Positions 1 through 5,242 of a stretch of 9,209 bases of DNA are shown piece after piece. The notes under the pieces are model-generated. The model worked only from the letters and a program-made list of their open reading frames with translations, had not been told where the DNA came from and ran no database searches. The stretch is taken from NCBI GenBank assembly GCA_905197385.1, contig CAJJYO010000049.1:1-9209 (forward strand). The letters are read 5' to 3'. The DNA comes from an uncultured Collinsella sp. (GTDB lineage: Bacteria; Actinomycetota; Coriobacteriia; Coriobacteriales; Coriobacteriaceae). A program made the position numbers and the translations under genes. Position 1 is the first letter of the stretch; every line of letters begins with the position of its first letter.

Positions 1-22
1 TACCATCGATATGGCTTACGCT

Positions 23-44
23 TGCCTTACCGTTGTGTAAGGCA
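23..44. other. Short hairpin near the left edge
   Basis: An 8-bp perfect stem (TGCCTTAC at 23-30 and GTAAGGCA at 37-44) closes a 6-nt loop. A T5 run follows at 54-58, about 9 nt beyond the stem, which is too far for a standard intrinsic terminator. In frame 2 a stop codon lies at 38-40, so the hairpin may overlap the end of an upstream gene that lies mostly outside the window. Its function is not clear. Confidence 0.35.
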
Positions 45-45
45 C

Positions 46-158
46 GGGTAGTCTTTTTGGGACGGGGCTTTTTTAGCTACCCCATCCGAAGCCTTCGAAG
101 CATGAGGCTGCATTTGACATAGGGCAGCTAAAAAAGCCCCGTCCCAAAAAGACTACCC
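46..158. repeat. Long perfect inverted repeat (33-bp arms) upstream of the Nudix-Vsr gene
   Basis: The left arm at 46-78 and the right arm at 126-158 are exact reverse complements over 33 nt; the loop is 47 nt. With two single mismatches the pairing continues inward to about 85/119. The arms contain T-rich and A-rich runs next to GC blocks (CTTTTTGGGACGGGGC and its complement), so the transcript could fold and terminate in either direction. The loop contains the small palindrome CTTCGAAG at 93-100. The right arm ends only 32 nt before the start codon of the downstream gene, leaving almost no room for a promoter between them. It may be a bidirectional terminator, a palindromic intergenic repeat or a MITE-like remnant. 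A related element lies at 1725-1849. Confidence 0.8.
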
Positions 159-190
159 TGTCACTTGTTGATGTTGAGAGAGGACTCCTG

Positions 191-1177
191 TTGAAGACTG
201 TTCATGTTGCCGCTGGGATCATTCGCAAGGAAGGATCCGACGAGCTACTGGCCGTGCAGCGCGGCTATGGCGACATGCAGGGACTTTGGGAGTTCCCCGG
301 TGGCAAGCTCATGCGCGGCGAGACGCCCGAGGACGCCGTACGCCGCGAGCTTATGGAAGAGCTGCAGGTAAAAGTCACCAACCTGCGCGATTTCTATACC
401 GTTGAGTATGACTACCCCGATTTTCATCTCTCCATGGAGTGCTATTACTGCTCGCTGGCCGATGAGTCCGGCGAGCCCCAGAAGCACGACCGCCAGCTCG
501 ATATCCGCTGGATTCCACGCACCTCGCTTGCCACCGTTGAGTGGATGCCCGCCGACAAGGGGCTTATTGATGCCCTGATTGAGCTGAAGGAAGACCGGCT
601 TGAGGCCAACGCCGCCAACCGCACCGAGTCTACCACAGCCGACGAGCCCGTTACCAAACCCAAGCGCGCACCTAAGCGCCGCAGCAAAAAGCGTCCCAAG
701 CCCGGTCTGCTCGACGGCATCGATACCTCGGACCTCTCCGCTGACGAGCGCGAACTGGCACGCCGTCGCGCCGCCATCAAAAAGTCCATGAAGGGCAACA
801 AGCGTGCGAACACCAAGCCCGAGCTGCTCGTACGACAGCACCTGCGCGCAGCGGGCCTTACGGGCTATCGTTTGGAATGGAAGGTTCCCGGCAAGCCCGA
901 CATCGCCTTTCCCGGGCGCAAGATCGCCATCTTCGTCAACGGTTGCTTTTGGCACCGCTGCCCCAAGTGCAACCCTAGCAAGCCCAAGCGAAACGTTGAG
1001 TTTTGGGAGGCAAAGTTCCGTCGCAACGTCGAACGCGACCGCGCTGCCGTGGCAGCACTCACTCAAATGGGCTGGACACCCATAACCATCTGGGAATGCG
1101 AGCTCAAAAAAGACCGCATCGACGCCACCATGGAAAAGGTCATCGAGCAGGTGCGTACTGCGGAGCCGCAGCGCTAG
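191..1177 (+). CDS. Fused MutT/NudG-like Nudix hydrolase and Vsr mismatch endonuclease
   Basis: This is a 328-aa, two-domain DNA-maintenance protein read in one uninterrupted frame. Residues 1-132 form a Nudix domain. The Nudix box spans about 38-60 (G38, E44, R52, E53, E56, E57), with Gln59 where Gly is usual, and is preceded by WEFPGG. The tail (RWIPRTSL, then MPADKGLIDAL) resembles NudG/MutT enzymes, which clean oxidised or modified dNTPs from the pool. Residues about 133-195 are a charged, Lys/Arg-rich linker. Residues about 200-310 form a Vsr-type endonuclease: E211, the PGKPD motif with putative catalytic D237, GCFWHRC at 251-257 (W254, H255), ERDR at 281-284 and WEC at 301-303. C252, C257, C260 and C303 are candidate zinc ligands. 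Vsr nicks next to the T of T:G mismatches arising from deaminated 5-methylcytosine. The TTG start is supported by GAGAGAGGA at 176-184, 6 nt upstream. No cytosine methyltransferase or mutL is visible. Domain calls are secure; joint function is inferred. Confidence 0.93.
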   Translation: MKTVHVAAGIIRKEGSDELLAVQRGYGDMQGLWEFPGGKLMRGETPEDAVRRELMEELQVKVTNLRDFYTVEYDYPDFHLSMECYYCSLADESGEPQKHDRQLDIRWIPRTSLATVEWMPADKGLIDALIELKEDRLEANAANRTESTTADEPVTKPKRAPKRRSKKRPKPGLLDGIDTSDLSADERELARRRAAIKKSMKGNKRANTKPELLVRQHLRAAGLTGYRLEWKVPGKPDIAFPGRKIAIFVNGCFWHRCPKCNPSKPKRNVEFWEAKFRRNVERDRAAVAALTQMGWTPITIWECELKKDRIDATMEKVIEQVRTAEPQR

Positions 1178-1365
1178 GAACGAGCCGTCCACACGCCCCG
1201 CACGTCCGCGCCACATCCGCACCACAAACCTTAGAAAGCCCTTAAGCTCAAAACCTTTCAAGAGTGTTACCCGATAGCTTTGAACTGCGGTTTCATTGTT
1301 ACATCAAATCTGATTAAGCCTTTCTTTAGCGCTTCTTTGCAACAGCCGCGGCATAATACTGCCAA

Positions 1366-1404
1366 CGCACGGGACCTAGCAGCACACCCCGTGCGCAACC
1401 TTTT
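1366..1404 (+). other. Hairpin followed by a short T run, possible weak terminator or leader structure
   Basis: CGCACGGG (1366-1373) and CCCGTGCG (1388-1395) form a perfect 8-bp stem with a 14-nt loop. CAACC and TTTT (1401-1404) follow. It could be a weak terminator for the Nudix-Vsr transcript, whose 3' flank otherwise shows no clear terminator. It could also be a structured leader of the small ORF at 1432: a -10-like CATAAT lies at 1352-1357, just before the hairpin, though no convincing -35 accompanies it. Confidence 0.35.
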
Positions 1405-1431
1405 GGTGGACATCGAGGAGGCCGCATAAGC

Positions 1432-1641
1432 ATGCATTCTTCCAATGACGCAGCACAGCAGCCATCCCTAACACATGCAGACCTTTTCTCCTTCCCCCCG
1501 ACACAGAGAGACGGCCTCCTCGACTCCCCCACCACAAAAGCCAAACGCTCAACCGACCAGAGCCACAACTTGCGAGCATCGTTCGAAAAGCTCCAAGCAT
1601 CCCTAAACAAGTCATTCCCCAACCAAGCCCGGGCATACTAG
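1432..1641 (+). CDS. Small hypothetical protein, doubtful
   Basis: This is a 69-aa ORF that I do not recognise. In its favour, GAGGAGG at 1415-1421 is a strong Shine-Dalgarno sequence ending 10 nt before the ATG. Against it, the protein is low-complexity and polar (many Ser, Gln, Pro, Thr). It uses codons that its neighbours avoid (AGA, CTA, ACA, TCA), and it has no signal peptide, membrane segment or known motif. The C-terminal part (about residues 47-66) could form a short amphipathic helix. After the TAG stop the frame stays open for 24 more codons before a second TAG at 1714-1716, so it could be a decayed fragment of a longer gene. It lies between the Nudix-Vsr gene and the long palindrome at 1725. 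It could be a real small gene, a remnant or chance. Confidence 0.3.
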   Translation: MHSSNDAAQQPSLTHADLFSFPPTQRDGLLDSPTTKAKRSTDQSHNLRASFEKLQASLNKSFPNQARAY

Positions 1642-1724
1642 CCCCTCATCAACAAAGAAGCCCTGACGCCCCACCCATTTCCGCCTCAACGCCACAAGGG
1701 CGACGACCTCGAGTAGGTCAACCT

Positions 1725-1849
1725 GGGAGGGACGAGGGCTTAGTTCCCCAATCTTTCCGCAGGGGGCAAAAAGCCTCGCCGCACGAAGTGCGCAGCGAGG
1801 CTTTTTGCATGCCCGAGGACGATTGGGGAACTAAGCCCTCGTCCCTCCC
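1725..1849. repeat. Long perfect inverted repeat (29-bp arms) around a terminator
   Basis: The left arm at 1725-1753 and the right arm at 1821-1849 are exact reverse complements over 29 nt. The 67-nt interior contains its own strong hairpin (annotated separately), so the whole element is nested. Its core (GGGACGAGGGCTT, AG, T, CCCCA, TC) resembles the left arm of the inverted repeat at 46-158 (GGGACGGGGCTT, AG, T, CCCCA, TCC). The interior AGCGAGGCT, TTTG, CAT also has a counterpart there. It sits between the + strand ORF at 1432 and the - strand aldolase gene, that is, in a convergent gap. Confidence 0.8.
1766..1808. terminator. Bidirectional intrinsic terminator
   Basis: GCAAAAAGCCTCGC (1766-1779) pairs perfectly with GCGAGGCTTTTTGC (1795-1808). 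A smaller GCAC/GTGC stem (1781-1784, 1788-1791) stacks inside. Each strand reads a GC-rich stem followed by T5, so it works in both directions. On the - strand it lies about 75 nt beyond the aldolase stop codon and is its obvious terminator. On the + strand it ends any transcript coming from the Nudix-Vsr side. Confidence 0.88.
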
Positions 1850-1882
1850 CGGGATATGTAGCGAGTCGGAGTACCCTTGCTG

Positions 1883-2740
1883 TTACTCTGCTTTGCCCAC
1901 AGAGTTGAGGTTGGTCATGCGGATCTTAACCAGTTCGGTGATCTCGCGCATGCCCTCCTTGGCCGGCTTCTTGGGATCGAAGCAGGCGGGGTTCTCGGCC
2001 ATGTAGGCCATGAAGCCCTTGGTGTAGGCCTGACGCAACTCGGTAGCGTAGTTAACCTTGCAGATGCCGTTCTTCACAGCCTCGGCAACCTGCTCATCGG
2101 GCACACCGGAGGTGCCGTGCAGAACCAGCGGCACGTCGACGGCGTCGCGGATGGCCTTGACCACGGACTGCTCGATGTGCGGATCGCTCGTGTACACACC
2201 GTGGCTGGTGCCAACGCCAATAGCGAGAGAGGTGCAGCCAGTGCGCTCGACGAACTCCTTGGCCTCGGCCGGATCGGTGTAGGGGCTCTCGCCCTCAACC
2301 GCGGGACCGTCGTCCTCCTTGCCGCCAACCTTACCAAGCTCAGCCTCGACGGGCACGCCCATGGCGCGGCCAGCGTCGGCGACGGACTTGGTCAGAGCGA
2401 TGTTGTCCTCGAAGGACTCGTGCGAGCCGTCGATCATGACAGAGGTGTAGCCCGTGCGGAAAGCCTGCATGCAGCGGTCATAGCCATCGCCGTGATCGAG
2501 GTGCAGAGCGACGGGCACGGAAGCGCGCTCGGCGGCAGCCTTGACCATGCCGTAGAAGTAGTCCAGACCAGCGGTCTTGATGGTGCCCGGGGTGGTCTGC
2601 ATGATGACGGGGGACTTGGTCTCCTCGGCAGCGGCCAGAACGGCCATAACAAACTCGAGGTTCTCGACGTTGAACGCGCCGACGGCGTAGTGGCCGGCCT
2701 GAGCGTCCTTGAGCATCTTTTCGGTGGTAACAAGTGCCAT
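1883..2740 (-). CDS. Class II ketose-bisphosphate aldolase, GatY/KbaY-like (fructose- or tagatose-1,6-bisphosphate)
   Basis: This is a 285-aa cytosolic zinc-dependent TIM-barrel aldolase. It reversibly splits fructose-1,6-bisphosphate, or tagatose-1,6-bisphosphate, into dihydroxyacetone phosphate and glyceraldehyde-3-phosphate. Visible motifs are GAFNVENLEF near the N terminus, LHLDHG with catalytic D82 and zinc ligand H83, SVMIDGSH at 100-107, AELGKVGGKEDD at 133-144, zinc ligands H180 (GTSHGVY) and H208 (VLHGTSG), and CKVNYATELRQ near the end. The 83/180/208 ligand numbering and the VPDEQV and NYATEL blocks are closer to GatY/KbaY than to Bacillus FbaA. The start is the ATG at 2740, because AGGGAGAGGA (2760-2751) lies 10 nt upstream; the open frame runs further upstream, but those 47 residues look non-coding. 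It is divergent from the DeoR-family regulator at 3075. Fold and reaction type are secure; the choice between fructose and tagatose is not. Confidence 0.95.
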   Translation of the reverse strand: MALVTTEKMLKDAQAGHYAVGAFNVENLEFVMAVLAAAEETKSPVIMQTTPGTIKTAGLDYFYGMVKAAAERASVPVALHLDHGDGYDRCMQAFRTGYTSVMIDGSHESFEDNIALTKSVADAGRAMGVPVEAELGKVGGKEDDGPAVEGESPYTDPAEAKEFVERTGCTSLAIGVGTSHGVYTSDPHIEQSVVKAIRDAVDVPLVLHGTSGVPDEQVAEAVKNGICKVNYATELRQAYTKGFMAYMAENPACFDPKKPAKEGMREITELVKIRMTNLNSVGKAE

Positions 2741-2825
2741 GAGCGTTTGCTCCTCTCCCTCGCCCGCATCTGGACATCGGGCGTAGTTGTTCACAAGGCG
2801 TTTTACCTTGCGTTTTACTGCGCTC

Positions 2826-2831
2826 ATTGTA
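2826..2831 (-). promoter_or_regulatory. Candidate -10 box for the aldolase gene
   Basis: TACAAT on the - strand is one mismatch from TATAAT and lies 85 nt upstream of the aldolase ATG. There is no clear -35 at 16-18 nt. A TTGACC lies further upstream at 2881-2876 but is not correctly spaced. This is a weak call that rests on one hexamer. Confidence 0.3.
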
Positions 2832-2964
2832 TGAAATTCAGCGGCTTTACACGCGCGAGATATTGAGCCCATGCAGGTCAATACAGTCGTTTTTGAAAAG
2901 TAAACGGAAGGAATTTGAGCAGAGTGGACATGTTCGATATTGAATTTTAGGCGTTCAGCGTCTT

Positions 2965-2980
2965 TCTTTTATAGAAAAGA
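2965..2980. promoter_or_regulatory. Candidate operator palindrome in the aldolase/DeoR gap
   Basis: TCTTTTATAGAAAAGA is self-complementary at 14 of 16 positions. It lies 95 nt before the DeoR start codon in the AT-rich part of the gap, where it could overlap a promoter of that gene. Autoregulation by the adjacent DeoR-family protein is the simplest reading, but AT-rich palindromes of this size also arise by chance. Confidence 0.35.
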
Positions 2981-3074
2981 TAAGTAATCGAAAGGTGTTT
3001 TCTTACTCAAAAAGAAAATGAACGAAAATAGAGTCAACACAATTCCTGCAAATTTTGCCGAGAATGGAGCAGCT

Positions 3075-3878
3075 ATGGCCCACGCAACAACCCGAGCCTT
3101 CGCCGATGCGCGTCGTGCCGCCATCATGGAAATGCTCGAGCATAATGCCTCGGTGCAGGTAGCAGAAATCGCCCAGACCTTTGGCGTGTCCTCCGTCACC
3201 GCCCGCGCCGACCTGGACGCGCTCGCCGAAGCAGGCAAGCTTCGCCGCACGCACGGCGGTGCCGTCTCGCTCCACAAACGCCTGACCGTCTCCACGCAGG
3301 ATCGCCGCATCAATGTCAACGTCGCTGCCAAGCAGGCCATCGCGCAAAGCGCCATCGAGCTCGTCAATGACGGCGACACGCTGCTCGTCGACTCGGGCAC
3401 CACGGCGCTCGAGTTCGTCCGGCTCCTCGACCAGCGCGACGGCATCACCGTCATCACGGCAGACATTACCATTGCCGATTACATCGACGAGAGCATGCCC
3501 TCGGTCGATGTCGTCATGCTGGGCGGGGCGCTGCGCAAAGGCCATCGTTATTTGTACGGACCGCTCACTATGCAGGCGCTTCAAATGGTCCATGCCGATC
3601 TGGCCGTCATGTGCCCCGGCGCCTTTGTCTCCAGCTGCGGCTTTACGACCGACTTTCCCCAGATGGCCGAGACCAAAACGGCTATGATCGCCGCGGCCCA
3701 TCAAAGCGTCGCCCTCATGGACGCCAGTAAGGTCAACGGACGTGGCATGTACCGTTTTGCCGAGCTGACCGATGTCGACGCCATCGTGATGGACCGTGAC
3801 CCCGATCATGCCGTCGCCACCTCAATCGCCAAGGCCACCGACAGCGCACGTCCAGCCCTCATCATCGCCGGCGCTTAA
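3075..3878 (+). CDS. DeoR-family transcriptional regulator
   Basis: This is a 267-aa sugar-phosphate-responsive regulator. Residues about 8-65 are the DeoR winged helix-turn-helix (VAEIAQTFGVSSVTARADLD, then the LRRTHGGAV wing). Residues about 85-245 are the DeoR C-terminal sensor domain, related to ribose-5-phosphate isomerase folds. It shows the DSGTT phosphate-binding turn at 106-110, MLGGALRKG around 148-156, GFTTDF at 189-194, and the E199/K201 and DASK (216-219) motifs. I chose the ATG at 3075 because GGAG (3066-3069) lies 5 nt upstream and the HTH then starts at the usual position; an in-frame ATG at 3018 would add 19 residues but lacks a good ribosome binding site. Its neighbour is the divergent GatY-like aldolase, its likely target. 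GatR and AgaR of the E. coli tagatose-bisphosphate pathways belong to this family, which fits. The effector is unknown. Confidence 0.93.
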   Translation: MAHATTRAFADARRAAIMEMLEHNASVQVAEIAQTFGVSSVTARADLDALAEAGKLRRTHGGAVSLHKRLTVSTQDRRINVNVAAKQAIAQSAIELVNDGDTLLVDSGTTALEFVRLLDQRDGITVITADITIADYIDESMPSVDVVMLGGALRKGHRYLYGPLTMQALQMVHADLAVMCPGAFVSSCGFTTDFPQMAETKTAMIAAAHQSVALMDASKVNGRGMYRFAELTDVDAIVMDRDPDHAVATSIAKATDSARPALIIAGA

Positions 3879-3883
3879 ACAAA

Positions 3884-3920
3884 AACCACCACAAAGGTGC
3901 CTGCCCCCTTTGTGGTGGTT
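3884..3920 (-). terminator. Intrinsic terminator between convergent genes, strongest on the - strand
   Basis: AACCACCACAAAGG (3884-3897) and CCTTTGTGGTGGTT (3907-3920) form a perfect 14-bp stem with a 9-nt loop. On the - strand the stem is followed by TTTGTTT, merging with the stem's TT into a T5 run, so it terminates the flavodiiron gene whose stop is at 3953. On the + strand only GTGATAG follows, so it would be a weaker stop for the DeoR gene that ends at 3878. The segment AAAGGTGCCTGCCCC at 3893-3907 resembles a motif that I recall from interspersed intergenic repeats in several bacteria. Confidence 0.8.
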
Positions 3921-3952
3921 GTGATAGTTGAGCGCCAAAAGTGAACGTGTCG

Positions 3953-5113
3953 CTACTTGGAGAGCTCGTCGGCGAGGGCCTCGATCTGGGCGCGCGAGGC
4001 GTCGTTGAGCGAGCCCAGCACAGTCACCTTGTTCTGCGTCAGGGTGATGTCCTTCATGCCCTCGAGCTCCTTGGTCATAACCTTGGCAGCTGCGGGCGCC
4101 CAGGAACCGGACTCGACAAGCGCCACGGTGCGGTTCTGGTAGGCATGCTCGGCGAGCGTGTGGATAAAGGTGCTCATGCACGGGAAGATCTCGCCCTGAT
4201 AGGTAATGGAGGCGAGCACCAGACGGTCGTAGCGGAACGCATCCTCAACGGCCTCGGCCATGTCGTCGCGAGCCAGGTCAAAGACGGAGACCTTCTGGCC
4301 GCGAGCCTCAAGCGCAGATGCGAGCTCCTCGACGGCAGCCTTCAGATGCCCGTACACGCTCGCATAGGCAATCGTGATACCCTCGTCCTCGGGCTGATAG
4401 CTCGACCAGGTGTTATAGGTATCGAGGTAATAGCCCAGATTCTCGGTCAGTACGGGGCCGTGGAGCGGGCAGATGATCTGGATGTCCAGGTCGGCGGCCT
4501 TCTTGAGCACGGCCTGCACGAACTTGCCGAACTTACCGACGATGCCAAAGTAGTAGCGGCGAGCCTCGCAAGCCCACCCTTCCGGATCCTCGATGTCGTT
4601 GGCGCCAAACTTGCCAAAGCCGTCGGCACTAAAGAGCACCTTGTCGGTGGACTCGTAGGAGAAGATCACCTCAGGCCAGTGAACGTTGGGGGCGCCGATA
4701 AAGGTCAGGCTGTGGCCACCCAGGTCGAGCACGTCGCCCTCTTTGACGACCATCTTGCGCTCGGGGTAGTCGGTGCCAAAGTAGTTGACCATCATGCGGA
4801 AGGCGCCCATGCTAGCCACAATCTGGGCCTGGGGGTAGCGCTCCATAAAGGCGGCGATGCCGGCGGAGTGATCGGGCTCCATGTGATGGACGACCAGGTA
4901 GTCGGGCGTACGGCCGTCAAGCGCGGCCTCGAGGTTGCCGAGCCATTCGTCGACAAAGCCGGCGTCGACCGAATCGGCGACGGCGATTTTATCGCCCAAG
5001 ATAACGTAGCTGTTGTATGCCATACCGTTCTCGGACACGTCGTACTGGCCCTCGAACAGGTCAATGTCGTGATCGTCGACACCGATGTAGCGGATATCCT
5101 TGGTGATCTCCAT
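3953..5113 (-). CDS. Class A flavodiiron protein (FprA-type O2/NO reductase)
   Basis: This is a 386-aa cytosolic protein that reduces O2 to water and/or NO to N2O with electrons from a rubredoxin or similar donor, protecting anaerobes. Residues 1-240 form a metallo-beta-lactamase-like domain with the complete diiron set: H77, E79 and D81 in HHMEPDH, H145 in NVHW, D164 in SADGFGKFG and H218 in CPLHGP. Residues about 245-386 form a flavodoxin domain, with the FMN phosphate loop ASVYGH around 251-256 and YQGEIF around 305-310. No rubredoxin or NADH-oxidase extension is fused, so it is class A. The ATG at 5113 is chosen because AGGAGG lies 9 nt upstream; the frame extends 21 codons further but would overlap the predicted promoter. 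It faces the DeoR gene, lies downstream of the lacI-family gene on the same strand, and appears to have its own promoter. No partner redox gene is in the window. Confidence 0.95.
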   Translation of the reverse strand: MEITKDIRYIGVDDHDIDLFEGQYDVSENGMAYNSYVILGDKIAVADSVDAGFVDEWLGNLEAALDGRTPDYLVVHHMEPDHSAGIAAFMERYPQAQIVASMGAFRMMVNYFGTDYPERKMVVKEGDVLDLGGHSLTFIGAPNVHWPEVIFSYESTDKVLFSADGFGKFGANDIEDPEGWACEARRYYFGIVGKFGKFVQAVLKKAADLDIQIICPLHGPVLTENLGYYLDTYNTWSSYQPEDEGITIAYASVYGHLKAAVEELASALEARGQKVSVFDLARDDMAEAVEDAFRYDRLVLASITYQGEIFPCMSTFIHTLAEHAYQNRTVALVESGSWAPAAAKVMTKELEGMKDITLTQNKVTVLGSLNDASRAQIEALADELSK

Positions 5114-5129
5114 CAGGCAAAGCCTCCTA

Positions 5130-5182
5130 GATAGACAAAAGAACCCGTCTATCATAACACTCGCCTTCATAGCCACGGCTAT
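5130..5182 (-). promoter_or_regulatory. Extended -10 promoter of the flavodiiron gene with two dyads
   Basis: On the - strand TGTTATGAT gives a TGn-extended -10 (TATGAT at 5156-5151), about 38 nt before the ATG. The predicted transcription start is near 5144. No -35 consensus is seen; the place where it should be is covered by the dyad ATAGCC-AC-GGCTAT (5169-5182, 6-bp arms). A second dyad, GATAGAC and GTCTATC with a 10-nt spacer (5130-5153), overlaps the -10 and the start site. Both could be protein-binding sites; the second could also form a short leader hairpin. Confidence 0.5.
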
Positions 5183-5242
5183 CCGTCAGCATCCTTACCG
5201 ATTGTAATTGAGGCGGAATATACTGCCGTTGACCTGCACAAA

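Larger units (their letters stand above)
2741..3074. promoter_or_regulatory. Divergent control region between the aldolase and DeoR genes
   Basis: This 334-bp stretch without a gene is AT-rich compared with its surroundings, especially 2880-3060, as expected for back-to-back promoters. It holds the aldolase ribosome binding site (2751-2760), the candidate -10 at 2826-2831 and a near-perfect 16-nt palindrome at 2965-2980. It also has several GAAAAG or CGAAA-type motifs (2895-2900, 2974-2979, 2989-2993), which resemble the short A-rich repeats that DeoR-family proteins often bind. Individual promoters are not resolved. Confidence 0.5.

Noticed and set aside
1..40. Possible C-terminal end of an upstream gene (frame 2, stop at 38-40)
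   Set aside because: Only 12 codons are visible, which is too few to separate from chance. It is noted because the inverted repeat at 46-158 could then act as its terminator.
114..119. Perfect TTGACA -35 box in the loop of the first inverted repeat
   Set aside because: No -10-like hexamer lies 16-18 nt downstream; that position is filled by the GC block of the right arm.
191..1177. Nudix-Vsr protein as part of a restriction-modification island
   Set aside because: Vsr genes often sit beside C5-cytosine methyltransferases, but no methyltransferase, restriction enzyme or helicase is found in this window.
245..1261. Long antisense open frame opposite the Nudix-Vsr gene
   Set aside because: Its translation is a Leu/Gly/Val/Ala-rich shadow without motifs, as is common in GC3-rich DNA, and the sense strand has clear domains and a ribosome binding site.
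1639..1716. Stop-codon readthrough or recoding at the TAG of the small ORF
   Set aside because: No downstream stem-loop or known recoding context is visible, and the ORF itself is doubtful, so a remnant or chance is simpler.
2859..2943. Direct repeat GATATTGA at 2859-2866 and 2936-2943 in the aldolase/DeoR gap
   Set aside because: An 8-mer pair in a 334-bp AT-rich gap is not strongly beyond chance, and the spacing gives no clear regulatory meaning.
3941..5134. A 397-codon open frame on the + strand opposite the flavodiiron gene, and similar frames opposite the aldolase (1877-2866), galK (6877-7776) and galT (8316-9182)
   Set aside because: All are mirror frames of strongly supported genes. 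Their residue make-up (VGLGHVLD-type repeats rich in Leu, Gly, Val, His) reflects reverse-complemented coding sequence.
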